Shown one piece after another: positions 29,407 through 39,982 of a stretch of DNA of 64,000 nucleotides. Each line of letters opens with the position of its first letter. Position 1 is the stretch's first letter. The notes beneath the pieces are model-generated. The model had not been told where the DNA came from. It worked only from the letters and a program-made list of their open reading frames with translations, and ran no database searches. This DNA comes from CAMPKL01 sp963817465 (GTDB lineage: Bacteria > Acidobacteriota > Terriglobia > Bryobacterales > UBA6623), in the NCBI GenBank assembly GCA_963817465.1, contig CAWFOP010000018.1:1-64000 (forward strand), given 5' to 3'. Made by a program: the position numbers and the translations under genes.

Positions 29407-30588
29407 TCAGTCGCCCTGAAGACAGTAATTCGTTCGGCGCGCCGCCGGTGCGCAATCGTTCGGGAGAGGCTGCGGCTCGAGCAGCAACGGTTCGGCCTGC
29501 AACCCGTAGACCACGACGGTCGACCGGGGTCCCAGAGAGGTCTGCCGCCCGACGGCCTGCACCCAGCTCACACTCTTCCAGTCACGGACCGCCCCGGAGC
29601 CGGATCGAGCCCCGGCTTGGCCTTTCCCGGCGGCCGCGGCGGCTCGATTCCAGAAGCGCAGTGCATCGCCGTCGAGCCCCCATAGGGCGGAGTGTCGTCC
29701 CGCCAGAATCAAAATCGACGGGTCCCGAGGCCAACGGCGCAGGGCCCTGCGCAGCCAACGATCGGCCTTGACTCCGTCGCCCATGCGAATCGCGGCGGAG
29801 ATCGCACGCTCACAGTCGTCGACGGTGTGTTCGCAAGCGCCCGAGTCGTCATAGAACGCCACCGCCGCCGCCGCGTCTCCCGCTTCGAAGTAGGTTCCGC
29901 CCAGCGCCGCGCGCAGGCGCATTTCCCGCGGATAGGTATCGACGGCGTTGCGCAGGATGGCTGTCGCCTGCGCGTACTCACGCGAGCGGCGCCAGTAGGC
30001 GGCCGCCTCCAGGCTCCAGCGCACCCACAGCTCGCGGTAGTCGGCGACCTGTGAATCCGTTAGATGCGGGCGCGCCGACGCCTTGGCCAGGGCCTTGTAA
30101 GTCTCGAGCTCTTGCGGCTTTTGCAAGATCAGCAGTCGACAGAGCTGAATCTCGAGCGCACGCGGCGCGGCGCCGCCCTGCGCCGCGAGCCGCTCGACTC
30201 CGTAGCGCAGGGCTCGCAGGCCCAGGCCGTAGTCGCCGCGGTCGGCGTAAGCGGCGGCGAGAAGCGTGAGGTAGTCCCCTGCACCCAGCATGCGCTTGGA
30301 CTCCGGCGGACGTCCGCTTTGGATCATGGCGTCGTCTTCGCGACCCTGTATCCCGAGGGCGTACACGAGCTGGTCGATCGTCGCGAATCCGCTGGGGCGA
30401 GGCGGCAGCGCCGCACGCAGCGCCTTTTCGACTTTGAGCCATTCGCCGCTGTCCATCCAGTTCGGGGCCAAATAGATTTCGGGGACGACGGGAACAACCG
30501 GCGCCGGTTCGGTCGCCACGGCGCCCGCGGCCGCCGCGAGCGCGGCGACGCCGAGGTAAAGCGTGCGAAGTAAATGTGATTTGCCCAT
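29407..30588 (-). CDS. exported tetratricopeptide-like protein of unknown function
   Basis: A 393-residue protein with a signal peptide (LLRTLYLGVAALAAAAGAVA) and helical repeats from about residue 95 to 330. These have a TPR pattern such as YLTLLAAAYADRGDYGLGLRALRYGV and RLRAALGGTYFEAGDAAAAVAFYDD. A Cys pair, SGACEHTVDDCERA, may form a disulfide. The C-terminus is Pro-rich with NYCLQGD. No enzyme motif is seen. ATG 30588 has a GAGG ribosome site. It probably forms an operon with lysA by position only. Confidence 0.65.
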   Translation of the reverse strand: MGKSHLLRTLYLGVAALAAAAGAVATEPAPVVPVVPEIYLAPNWMDSGEWLKVEKALRAALPPRPSGFATIDQLVYALGIQGREDDAMIQSGRPPESKRMLGAGDYLTLLAAAYADRGDYGLGLRALRYGVERLAAQGGAAPRALEIQLCRLLILQKPQELETYKALAKASARPHLTDSQVADYRELWVRWSLEAAAYWRRSREYAQATAILRNAVDTYPREMRLRAALGGTYFEAGDAAAAVAFYDDSGACEHTVDDCERAISAAIRMGDGVKADRWLRRALRRWPRDPSILILAGRHSALWGLDGDALRFWNRAAAAAGKGQAGARSGSGAVRDWKSVSWVQAVGRQTSLGPRSTVVVYGLQAEPLLLEPQPLPNDCAPAARRTNYCLQGD

Positions 30589-30774
30589 GGATCGCCCTCG
30601 CAGCAAGGATCGTCCCAGTACGATCTAGGGTCAATAGATTAGGCTTCCTATTCGGTTTCTAGAACAAAAGTAAGGTCGTAGACACCTTGGTAACGGATCA
30701 TTAGCCGGTACCGAAGTAGCGGCGCCAAGTCGGCCGGGCGTCGTCCGTGCTATTTTGCTGAGCGTCATAGGGTC

Positions 30775-31224
30775 ATGAAGCTCTCCGCCGGCCGCAAGCT
30801 TGTCGACATCGGATTGGTGTGCAGTCATTTCGACGAGTCGCTGCGCTTCTATCGCGACTTGCTGGGATTGCCGGTTGTGCTGGACATCCAAATCCCGGCG
30901 GAAGTGGCGGTCGGGGCCAAGCTCGCGCCGCGTCCGTTTCGGCAAGTACGGCTCAAAGCCGGCGAAACGCTGGTGAAGCTGATGGAGATCGCAGACGCGC
31001 CGCCGCGCCGATCGGCCGACTTCGCGGCAGGCGTGAGATGGTTGACGTTCTTCGTCGACGACGCCTGGGAGGCCTATCGCGAGCTGTCGGCCAAGGGCGT
31101 CGAGTTCTTGGCGGAGCCGGTGACGGCGCCGGATGCGGCGGGGGTGGTCTGCGCGCTCGATCCCGACGGCGTGCTGGTGGAATTGGTGCAGCTCAAACCG
31201 GACTTTGCACCGGACGGAGGATGA
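30775..31224 (+). CDS. VOC/glyoxalase-like protein
   Basis: A 149-residue vicinal-oxygen-chelate protein with paired beta-alpha-beta-beta-beta halves. VDIGLVCSHFDESLRFYRDLLGLPV opens the first half and WLTFFVDDAWEAYREL the second, and CALDPDGVLVELVQL carries the terminal Glu ligand. The initial His ligand of classical members is not obvious. Its stop lies one base before the next gene's start, so the two are coupled. Substrate unknown. Confidence 0.82.
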   Translation: MKLSAGRKLVDIGLVCSHFDESLRFYRDLLGLPVVLDIQIPAEVAVGAKLAPRPFRQVRLKAGETLVKLMEIADAPPRRSADFAAGVRWLTFFVDDAWEAYRELSAKGVEFLAEPVTAPDAAGVVCALDPDGVLVELVQLKPDFAPDGG

Positions 31225-31225
31225 A

Positions 31226-32146
31226 TTGAAGCGGACAACGACACGGAGAACGTTTCTGGGAGCCGGCGCGGTCGCTATCGGCTCGTTGCGGCCCGGGCGA
31301 GCGATCGCGGACACTCAAATCCGCCATTCGTTCCTCGCCTTCGGCGCTCACACCTACCTGCTCTCCGAAGCAGGCGAGACCGTGTGGGAATGGCCCGAGA
31401 ACACGCGCGACGGTTGGATGCTGCCGAACGGCAACATCCTGCTGGTCATCACGCGCGTGAACGGCGAGCACGGCGGTCGAATCGTCGAAGTGACCCGCGG
31501 CGGCGAGACCGTGTTTCGCTTCGACGGCACGCAATCGGAAATCAATACCGTGCAGCCGCTGCCCGACGGACGGCTGATGTTGACCGAGGCCGGCGCGCAA
31601 CCTCGCATCCTGGAGATCGACCGGGACGGTAAGATCCGCTTCGAGCTGCCGCTGGATTGCCAAACGCAAGATACGCACCTGCAGAGCCGCATGACGCGCA
31701 AGCTCGCCAACGGCAACTATCTCGTTCCCCTGATGGGCGAGCGCGAGGTGCGCGAGTACACGCCGAAAGGTCAGGTCGTCTGGCGCGCCCAAACGCCGCA
31801 CTGGCCGTTCACCGCGATCCGGCTCGACAATGGGAATTCGGTCGTTACCGGCACGGACGGCAACCAAATGTTCGAGTTCGACGCCGCGAGCGCGGTCGCC
31901 TGGTCGCTGTCGAACGACGATCTGGCCGGCGACCACCTGAACGGCTTGTGCGGCGCGCAACGGCTGCCGAACGGCAACACCGTGGTCACCAGCTACCGCG
32001 CCAAGCCGGGGGAGAGGAAACTCACGGAGGTGACGCCCGACAAGCAGGTCGTCTGGACCTACACGGACGAACGGCCCCACGGCATCCATCACTTCCAGAT
32101 CCTGACGACGAACGGCGAGCCGGTGAAGGGACGGCCGCTGCGCTGA
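31226..32146 (+). CDS. exported PQQ/arylsulfotransferase-like beta-propeller protein
   Basis: About 306 residues. The Tat-like leader TTRRTFLGAGAVAIGSL is followed by repeated blades with the recurrent motif LPNGNxLV/VT (residues about 65, 225, 255) and W-containing strands such as VWEWPENTRDGWMLPNG and VVWRAQTPHWPF. This is the pattern of PQQ-like or arylsulfotransferase N-terminal propellers. No sulfotransferase His motif is obvious. TTG 31226 is chosen because GGAGG ends six bases upstream and the leader follows directly. Convergent with the CRTAC1 operon. Confidence 0.78.
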   Translation: MKRTTTRRTFLGAGAVAIGSLRPGRAIADTQIRHSFLAFGAHTYLLSEAGETVWEWPENTRDGWMLPNGNILLVITRVNGEHGGRIVEVTRGGETVFRFDGTQSEINTVQPLPDGRLMLTEAGAQPRILEIDRDGKIRFELPLDCQTQDTHLQSRMTRKLANGNYLVPLMGEREVREYTPKGQVVWRAQTPHWPFTAIRLDNGNSVVTGTDGNQMFEFDAASAVAWSLSNDDLAGDHLNGLCGAQRLPNGNTVVTSYRAKPGERKLTEVTPDKQVVWTYTDERPHGIHHFQILTTNGEPVKGRPLR

Positions 32147-32177
32147 GGCGTCAGCGAACCGTCGCGCCGTGCGGGCT

Positions 32178-33884
32178 CTACGAGGTCCCGAGAATCCCCT
32201 GCCCTTCCTGAACGACGATGCGCTGATTGCCGTCGATCTTCTCGAGGCGCTGCTGCTCGCCGCTGGGCCACTCGATGTCGATTTCGTCGATCGTGAGATC
32301 GTCTCCGAGGCCGAACGTCAGCGTTGAGTCGCTCTGCGACAAGTAGCTCGAGCCGCTGCGCACGGTCTGCGTCTGCTTGCCTGACGGAGAAATCACCGTC
32401 ACCTTGGCGCCGAAGCCGCCGCGGTTCGACTTGGCGCCGACCAGCTTGATCGCGATGTAGGAGTTGGCGTTGCCGCCATCGTTGCGAAACAGATGAGCGG
32501 GGCCGTCGGTGGTGGTGACGACAACGTCGAGATCGCCGTCTCGATCGTAGTCCGCGTACGCGGCGCCGCGCGCGACGATCGGCCGCGTGAGCTCCGCTCC
32601 AATCCGCTTGTCGGCGAGCTCGAACCGGCCGCCGCCGATGTTGCGGTAGAGCTGCGGCGGCTGCGCATAGGTCACCTTCGGCTGCACGTTGTTGATCTCT
32701 TCGTCGAGGTGCCCGTTGGCGGCGAAGATATCGAGGTAGCCGTCGAGATCGTAATCGAAGAAGAACATGCCGAAGGTCAAGCTCAGCAAGCTCTTGCGGC
32801 CCACGTCGGAGTTCGGCGCATCGTCGACGAACAAGCCGGTTCCTTCGTTGTGGAACAGGTTGACCATCTCGTTCGAGAAGTTGCCTACGACCAAATGCGG
32901 ACGCCCGGAGCGGTCGTAGTCGGCCGCGTCGACGCCCATGGCGCCGCGCGCGCGGCCGTCTTCGGCGAACGCCACGCCGGCCGTCAGCCCGATGTCTTTG
33001 AACGTTCCGTCCTGCTGATTGACGTAGAGCTTGTTGGGCTCGGTGTCATTGGCCTGGAAGATGTCGGGCCACCCGTCGCCGTTCGAATCCAAGATCGCGA
33101 CGCCGAGCGCCTTGCAGGTCGGATCGCCGACGCCGGCCTTGTCCGAGACGTCCTCGAATTTGAGATCGCCGACGTTGCGGTAGAGCTTGGAAGACTGGCC
33201 GGTATACGATTCCGGCGTGCAGTAGGTCTTGTTGTCGCCGTCGAGCGTGCACCAAAGGTCGTTTTCGGGGCTCCACTTCACGTAGTTGTCGACGAAGACA
33301 TCGAGCAGACCGTCACGGTCGTAATCGAGGAAAGCGACGCTCATGCCGAAGCCGGCGTTCGCGATTCCGGCCGCCTTGGAGATGTCCTCGAACGAGCCGT
33401 TTCCATTGTTGTGGAAGAGCCGGTCGCCCTCGAGCGCGGTCAGGTAGATGTCGCTGAATCCGTCGTTGTCGATGTCGCCGAATGCGACGCCCATGCCGTA
33501 AGCCATCACGGCCAGGCCGGCCTGCGCGGTCACGTCGGTGAACGTGCCGTCGTGATTGTTGTGATACAGCTTCGAGGTGGGGGCGTCCGCCGCCGGCTTC
33601 CAGGCGCGGCCGTTCACCAAAAACAGGTCCGGGTAGCCGTCGTTGTCGTAGTCGAGAAAAGCGACGCCCGACCCGAGCGTCTCCGGCAGCCATTTTTGGC
33701 CGGCGGCGCCGTTGATGTGCTTGAAATCGATGCCGGCCGCGGCGGTGGCGTCCGTGAAGACGACGTCCGCGGGCTTCGTGGATGCGACGGTCGGCTGTTC
33801 CGCGTCGGATCCGGAGGTGCACCCGGCCAACAGGGCGAGAGACAACGCCGCCGCGAGCGCGGCGCAGCGGGACTTAGTCGTCAT
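32178..33884 (-). CDS. CRTAC1-like FG-GAP/ASPIC-UnbV lipoprotein
   Basis: A 568-residue protein. A lipoprotein signal ends at LALLAGC. Seven or more FG-GAP/VCBS blades follow (repeated DYDNDGYPDLF, DIDNDGFSDIYL, DYDRDGLLDVF, DSNGDGWPDIF), which are calcium-binding DxDxDG loops of an integrin-like propeller. The C-terminal ASPIC/UnbV domain (about 470-560) carries NRGGFGAKVTV and TLTFGLGDD. Cysteines in LWCTLDGDNKTYC may pair. It is the third gene of a minus-strand operon, and its start overlaps the cytochrome gene by 11 bases. It is probably anchored in the outer or inner membrane facing out. The ligand is unknown. Confidence 0.92.
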   Translation of the reverse strand: MTTKSRCAALAAALSLALLAGCTSGSDAEQPTVASTKPADVVFTDATAAAGIDFKHINGAAGQKWLPETLGSGVAFLDYDNDGYPDLFLVNGRAWKPAADAPTSKLYHNNHDGTFTDVTAQAGLAVMAYGMGVAFGDIDNDGFSDIYLTALEGDRLFHNNGNGSFEDISKAAGIANAGFGMSVAFLDYDRDGLLDVFVDNYVKWSPENDLWCTLDGDNKTYCTPESYTGQSSKLYRNVGDLKFEDVSDKAGVGDPTCKALGVAILDSNGDGWPDIFQANDTEPNKLYVNQQDGTFKDIGLTAGVAFAEDGRARGAMGVDAADYDRSGRPHLVVGNFSNEMVNLFHNEGTGLFVDDAPNSDVGRKSLLSLTFGMFFFDYDLDGYLDIFAANGHLDEEINNVQPKVTYAQPPQLYRNIGGGRFELADKRIGAELTRPIVARGAAYADYDRDGDLDVVVTTTDGPAHLFRNDGGNANSYIAIKLVGAKSNRGGFGAKVTVISPSGKQTQTVRSGSSYLSQSDSTLTFGLGDDLTIDEIDIEWPSGEQQRLEKIDGNQRIVVQEGQGILGTS

Positions 33885-36666
33885 CGTCGGCGGCCTCCAA
33901 CGCACCCGCTGAAAGCGGTACGGAGACGTGCTCGTGGATCGGCTGACGCTCATTGTTGTCTTCGGGGCTGAGTCGGCGGATCTTGGCGGTCCGGGTCTGC
34001 GAGGCCTCGTCGGCCTTATAGCGCCGGAAAAGTTGCTCTTCGTGGTCGGCCTTTTCCGCTTCTCCAAGCCCGCGGTAAGCGAGCATGCGCGTGTAGTGCA
34101 TCTGCAAGTCTTCGGGGTCGATCAACGAGACCTGGTCGAGGGTCTCGAGCGACTCGGCGTACTTGCGCTGCAAGAACAGCACACGGGCGATCTGGTTGAG
34201 CACCACGCGGTCTTGCGGGTAGGACTCAGCCGCTTTGCCGAACCACTCGAGGGCCTCGTCGAAGCGGCCTTCCGTTTTGTGGATCATCGCATAGAAGAAC
34301 TGCGCCCGCGCGAGGTCAGGCCCCAGCTCGAGAGCCTTTTCGACGAACGGACGAGCCTCCGCCGTCTGGCCTTCTTGAATCAGCGCGCGGCCGATGTTGA
34401 GCCAGCCGTCGGCCCAGTCCGGTTTCGCCTCCGTGACGCGAGTAAAGGCGTACTCAGCGCCCTTGAGGTCGCCTTGCAGCAGCAAGCCGATGCCGTAATC
34501 GTTCCAGCGGAGGTAATCGTCGGTCTCGACCACAGGTTTCCAGGCGGGCTTCTCGGCAGTGAGGCCGATCGTCGCTTCGCTCTCGGCCAGCACCGTAATC
34601 GGCAGCGCGGGGATGCGTTCCTGAATCTCGCCCGATACGTTGGCCGGAATGTTGCGCGGCTCGAACGTGAAGCGGCGATCGTCAAAGCCAAGTCCATGCG
34701 CGGCCGGATCGTTGGGGTCGGGCTGGCCGGCGTAGGAAAACTCGGTGTAGTAGTGCGAGAACTTGCGGTAGTTGACCTTGGCCGTCAGCTTGACCGGACC
34801 CTGGGCGTCTTTGGGAACGGTCATGCGGAAATGCGACACGTCGGCGGCGCCCGGCGGAATCAGCCGCGCGTAAAGCAGGCTGCGGGCCTGGAAGGCGTTG
34901 CGTTTGTTGATCGGGTTGCCGTGATCGTCGAGCAGCACGGAACGGAAGAAGTGCGCTCCCGGATCGACCGGCCCGCGTCCGTCGTCGAGCACTCTGCCGC
35001 TCCAGAACAGATCGCGGCCCGCGGCGTCGACGGCCTTCAGCTCGACCCAGCATTCGACCGAGTCGACCGTGCCGCCGGGGAAGAAGTGACCGACGGTTCT
35101 GGTGCGCACCACCACGTCGACTTTGACCGTGTCGCCCGCGCGGACCTTGGCCTCGGCGCGATCGATCGGTGCGGCGATGTCGCCGACTTCCCGGATGACG
35201 ATCGGCGTGTTGGAGCCGGCGGACTCCTCGCCCACCGCGAAGCTCGTCGCCGCTTGCGGCGCGTCGGAGGCGACGCGCCGCATCGCGGGCGCGTCCGTGC
35301 TGTCGGTGACGGGGCTGAGCGCGAAGATGTCGACCGAGACGATGTTGTTCTTCAGGAAGCCCTCGACCGCCTGCATCTGTTCCTGATCGCCGTTGACGTA
35401 CGCCAAAGCCGTGTTGGCGGCCGGGAAGCGGTGCGAGTGCACTTTGCCGTCCGTCGCGGCCGGATCGACGGCTTCGACCAGCGGCATGTGGCAATCCGCA
35501 CAGGCTTGAGGCTTGGGCGGGTAATAGAACGAGCGCGCGCCGTGGCCGCTCACGCCGCTCGCCTGCCAGGCGTCGTATTCGTTGAAGCCGCGCAGCCAGC
35601 GGTAATCGTTGACCGGCACGTCGAGATGGACCTTGTGGCAGGTCGAGCAGAACTCCGGCTGCTTCATAAAGGGCTTCATGAACTGCCGGCGGTGAGCCGC
35701 GGGCGCAGTCTCGGTGACATACTTCTCCACCCGCTGGATGAAGGGGTTGTCGCTGGTCGCTAGCTCATGCAGCGCCGGGTACTCCATCGTGAAGCCGCCG
35801 TTGCCCATCGAATTGGAAACATGCGTGATCGCGTGGCATGACATACAGCCCAGTCCGGCATGGGCTTGCGGCGTGTCGATCTGTTCCTTGACCGGGCGCT
35901 CAAACCGGCCGTTGAAGAACATCGCGTGGTCGTGGCAGCCCGCGCACCACTTCGAAGGCTTGACGCCCGCGATGTCCTGCATGTACTCGATCGACTTGCG
36001 ATAGAACTGGTTGTTGAACGACGAGAAGTGGTGCGCCGACGAATTCCACTGGTCGTAGATCTCTTTGTGGCACTGCCCGCAGACCTTCGAATCCATGAAG
36101 AAATCGGAGGGAATATAACCGCCGACGTTCGTCTTCGCGGCCGACGGAAAGAAGGGACTGTCGCCGCCGCCGCCCTCGCCCTCCATCTTCACCGGGGTCG
36201 TCAACGGGTTGACCACGATATCTTGCGCCGGCGGGGCGTAGCGTCTGCGCAGCCAGGCGTAGGTAGGCAGCGCGAGCGCCACGAGCAACGCCGCGCCGAC
36301 TAGTTTCGACGCCCTGCGGGTGTCGCGGCGCAGCCACATCCACAGCAGCGCCGCTCCGATGAAGCCGGCGGCGGCGTGTACGGCGACGATTCCGTAGTTC
36401 GCCTTGACCGCTCCGATCTTCGCCAGCAACAGACCCAGCGCCCCCGCGAACGACAGCACGACCAGGGTGAGCTTCGCTCCCGACCGCAACGATCTAAGCG
36501 AGTCGGTGCGGGCCAGCCACAGGCCGGCCAGCAGCGCGGCGCCGAGGGCGATGTGCAACAGAACGTTGCCGACGTAAAAGAGGCTCGCTTTCGGAAAAGC
36601 CCAAACCAGTCCGGAATTCACCAGCAGCAGGGCAAAGCCGATCGCTAGGGCGCGATTCAAAGTCAT
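33874..36666 (-). CDS. membrane-anchored pentahaem cytochrome c with C-terminal TPRs
   Basis: A 930-residue protein. Residues about 5-140 hold five hydrophobic helices. Five CxxCH sites follow: CGQCH (~195), CAGCH (~239), CMSCH (~272), CSTCH (~339) and CADCH (~390), with many extra histidines such as SSAHHFSSF and CHDHAMF, resembling cytochrome c554/NapC-style multihaem proteins. A beta-rich region (about 450-690) and TPRs (about 700-900, for example DWADGWLNIGRALIQEGQTAEA) complete it. ATG 36666 overlaps the upstream TGA by four bases. It lies between two ASPIC/UnbV lipoprotein genes. A periplasmic electron-transfer or redox-enzyme role is inferred; donors and acceptors are unknown. Confidence 0.9.
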   Translation of the reverse strand: MTLNRALAIGFALLLVNSGLVWAFPKASLFYVGNVLLHIALGAALLAGLWLARTDSLRSLRSGAKLTLVVLSFAGALGLLLAKIGAVKANYGIVAVHAAAGFIGAALLWMWLRRDTRRASKLVGAALLVALALPTYAWLRRRYAPPAQDIVVNPLTTPVKMEGEGGGGDSPFFPSAAKTNVGGYIPSDFFMDSKVCGQCHKEIYDQWNSSAHHFSSFNNQFYRKSIEYMQDIAGVKPSKWCAGCHDHAMFFNGRFERPVKEQIDTPQAHAGLGCMSCHAITHVSNSMGNGGFTMEYPALHELATSDNPFIQRVEKYVTETAPAAHRRQFMKPFMKQPEFCSTCHKVHLDVPVNDYRWLRGFNEYDAWQASGVSGHGARSFYYPPKPQACADCHMPLVEAVDPAATDGKVHSHRFPAANTALAYVNGDQEQMQAVEGFLKNNIVSVDIFALSPVTDSTDAPAMRRVASDAPQAATSFAVGEESAGSNTPIVIREVGDIAAPIDRAEAKVRAGDTVKVDVVVRTRTVGHFFPGGTVDSVECWVELKAVDAAGRDLFWSGRVLDDGRGPVDPGAHFFRSVLLDDHGNPINKRNAFQARSLLYARLIPPGAADVSHFRMTVPKDAQGPVKLTAKVNYRKFSHYYTEFSYAGQPDPNDPAAHGLGFDDRRFTFEPRNIPANVSGEIQERIPALPITVLAESEATIGLTAEKPAWKPVVETDDYLRWNDYGIGLLLQGDLKGAEYAFTRVTEAKPDWADGWLNIGRALIQEGQTAEARPFVEKALELGPDLARAQFFYAMIHKTEGRFDEALEWFGKAAESYPQDRVVLNQIARVLFLQRKYAESLETLDQVSLIDPEDLQMHYTRMLAYRGLGEAEKADHEEQLFRRYKADEASQTRTAKIRRLSPEDNNERQPIHEHVSVPLSAGALEAADDDD

Positions 36667-39600
36667 CGTCGATACAGCGGCCTGTTCAGCCGCAATGCGT
36701 GACGTTGGACATATTGTTGCAAATACTGGCCGTGCATGCCCGCTGAGGGGAAGCTTTCCGACGCCGGGTACGGATAACTCGACATCTCGTGGAACGGCAG
36801 CGGCTCCACCGTGTCGCCGAAGGCCGTGTTGGCCTCGTGCTCCTTCGCCCAGCCGTCGAACAGCAGCAGATAGGCGCGCCGCATTCCGGCGGCGAGCGGC
36901 GGCAGGTCGCTGCGGAAGCGCAGGGCCAACTCGTCCCCCGCCCCCATGATCACCATCATGTCGTCGACTTTGCCGAGCAGCGGCTCGACGCCGCCAAAGC
37001 GCGTATACAAGCCCGGCGTCGGGTCCCAAGCGGACGTCGGACGCACTTCGGCGTAATTGAAGCTCTCCGGCTGCAGACGTTTCGGGTCGATGATGTTCGC
37101 CGAAAAGCCCCGGAAGCGGAGGTCGGCGGACTCCAGCGCCAAGTCGCGGCGCGCGATTTCAGGTTCACTCACGTCGTCGGCGGCGAAGATTTCGTCCCAG
37201 TAAACGCACATGTTGGTGAGGATTCTCACTTCGCGCGACTTCGACAGGAATTTGCCGGTCAAATCGACGACCATCGTGCGCGGATTGCCGCCGGGCAGGC
37301 CGAGATCTTCGATCACGGTCCGCCATTCGCCGGTCTCGTCCCGCACTTGCAGCACGGGCGGATGCATCCCCTGCCCGCGCGTCTGCGAGCCGGCGACGAT
37401 CTCGCTCGCCGACGCCCAGTCCACCCAGCCGTTCAGGAACAGCTTCGAATCCTTGTCGCCGCGCAGCCCCGCCAGATCGAGCGTCAAGGCGTGCGGCTCG
37501 GCGGTGTTGCGGAACGTCCGCTCGAAGCCGTCGACGTACCGCCGGTCTCGCGAGGTCAGCCGTTCCAGAACGTCCCGTCCGTTCCCGTCGACCGCGCTCC
37601 GGGGGCGGACCTTTTGGTCCTCGCCGACGGCGAAAAGCCGGTATTCGAGGAAACGGCGGCGACTTGAACTTCTCGTTCGTGTAGATCTCGACATCGGCTG
37701 GGTAGTCGATCGCGAAAAGCTTGATTTGATCGAGGTACGCGACTTCGCGCAGCTCTTCGGTCACGCGCACCTCGAACGAGCCGTCGCGCTCGACGAGTTG
37801 CTCGGGCGTCAAGTAGACATATTCGTCGTGGTCGACCGGGAAAAACTCGCCGTCCCCCAGACTCGCCCCGAGCGGCGCCACGCCCAGCACCTCGCTGATG
37901 TACTCGAACCGCTTGCCGTTCCAGGTGAAGATCATCGGACAAGATCCCGACAGGCGCGGCTTTTCTTCGTATTGCACCGATTGGCGAACCGGCTGCTCCG
38001 ACTCGTTCTGGATCAGGCCGTTGGGCCAGGTGATCCGGACGGTGTCGATGCTGTCCTCGCCGCCGAGGCCGACGACGATCGGATAGCCCGCATACAGCCG
38101 TTTGGCGTAGAGCATCCCCGCCTTGACCTCGAGCCGCGCTTCGGACGCCGTCTTGCGGCTCTTCACGCCGCTCAAGCCGATGCGAATCCAGGAGTTGTCG
38201 ACAGCCGTCCGATTGAGCTCGAGCGCCGAGGCCTGGGACAGCGCCGCAACGTCCGTCTTGCCGTCGGCGTCGAAGTCGGCCGCGGCGGCCGCACTCATGG
38301 CGGGCAAGCCCTTCGTTTCGACCTTTTCGAACTTCAGGTCGCCCTTGTTCAGCAATGCGCCGTCGGCGGTGACGGCGTCGAGCCATCCGCGGTTCTGGGT
38401 GTCGGCCCAGGCCAGCGTTCGCGCGACCGATGGGCCTGCTTTCAAGCGGCCGGTGCGGTCATTGTGCAGGATGAGCGTTTCGCCGGCGGCGGCCGTGACC
38501 GCGACGTCGAAGTAGCCGTCGTTGTCGAGATCCACGGCGTCGAGGCGCACCGGCCCCGCGCCCGACTTCGCGCCGTCCACGGCGACGCCCTCGTCATAGC
38601 GGCCGAGCTTGCGGTCTTGGTGTACATACACGCCGTCCTCATAGGCGACGACCAGATCGAGGCCGTTGTCCTCGAACAGCTCGACCGCAATCGCCCCCAG
38701 GCCGCGCTTGCCCGCGACGAATGGGAAATCAACCGGCTCGAAGCGCGCCGCCAGCGGCTTGATCGGGGGCGTCGGCATATCGCAGGAGCGCGTTCCGCGC
38801 CCCGAGGAGGAACAGATCGAGGTCGCCGTCGTGGTCGTAGTCGTGCCACAGGCAAGAGTCGAAATCGCCGGCGGCGACGCTTTGCGGCGGTCCGAACACG
38901 CCGGCCGCATTCGCAACCACCGACGCGCCTTTAGCCGAGACGACGCATAAGTCCGGGAAGCCGTCGTTGTCGGGATCTCCGGCGGCGACGCCGGCGGCTC
39001 CGGCAAGCGCAGACACTTCCACGGGAGTTCCGGCCGCCGCAAGCAATGAGCCCGAGGACGCGCCCCAGAACAGCGCATCGACCTTCTGATCGGCGTTCGA
39101 GTCCAGCGCCAGCACGCCCCGGGGAGCGCCGATTTCGCCCGCCGCACTAGAGGCCTCAAAAGACACCCCGTCAACGACTTGCGCCGGTTCGCCGGGCTCG
39201 ACTGGGTCATACAGCTCGGAGTAGTAGCTCCAGTCGATGTCCTCGTCCAGGCCCGTCTCGTCCTGCAGCTTCTTGATGCGCTTGAACTCGTCCAGCTCGG
39301 TCCGCGCCCGTTCGCGGTCGTCGCGCCGGAACATGTTGTAGAGCTGAAAGTGCGGCGCGGCGAGCGAGGGATCGAGCTTGGCCGACAGCTCGAACTTCTT
39401 GATCGCATCCTCGTTGCGGTCGAGCTGCTTATAGAGTTGGCCGAGATTGTACTGGGTCTTCGCGTTGTCGGGCGCGATCTCAGCCATGTGTTCGAGCTGC
39501 TCGATCGCATGGTCCGCGTCTCCCAGCTTCTTGTACTCGATGCCGAGGTTGAACCAGGTGTTCGGAATCGACGGATCTTGCTGCTGCGCTTCCGCCAGCA

Positions 39601-39862
39601 GGGCCATCCCTGCGTCGGCCTTGCCGGCCCGCAGCAGAGCGAGAGCGTAGTTGACCTTTTCACGCGCGGAGCTCGGGTTCAGCTCGAGCGCCTTTTTGAG
39701 CGTTTCAACGGCGTTCTCGGCCGAACCGGGGTTCTCGTAGAACGCCTTGCCGAGGTTGCGCAACTGCTGAACTTGTTCCGCGACTTCCGGAGACAGACCT
39801 TGCTGCTTGCAAGAAGCCGAGAACAACGCAATAAGGATGGCTGAGAGGGCGACGAATCGCAT
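36663..39862 (-). CDS. TPR + FG-GAP/ASPIC-UnbV lipoprotein (two frame breaks)
   Basis: About 1065 residues after removing one base near 38765 (a C5 run on the coding strand) and one near 37650 (by a T3 run). A lipobox SASC at the signal end suggests lipid anchoring. TPRs follow (about 30-190, for example NTWFNLGIEYKKLGDADHA), then FG-GAP blades (DSNADQKVDALFW, DPDNDGFPDLCVV, DYDHDGDLDLFLLG, DLDNDGYFDVAV), an ASPIC/UnbV-like domain (about 590-650) and a long C-terminal region of about 400 residues without a recognised motif. ATG 39862 follows a GAGGG site. It is the first gene of the operon with the pentahaem cytochrome. The corrected length is an exact multiple of three. Confidence 0.85.
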
Positions 39863-39982
39863 AACCAAAGGCCCTCATGGTAGCGAGTTTGCGGCCTGTT
39901 GTACGAAACCGTTCACCTGTCGAAATCCCGCCAAGGCGCCGCGCGGGTAGGATCAGCGGTCGGGGAGCGAAGCAGCCGGGGA

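Noticed and set aside
33928..35763. 611-residue plus-strand open frame inside the cytochrome gene
   Set aside because: The minus strand has five CxxCH sites and TPRs in one frame; the plus frame is a shadow.
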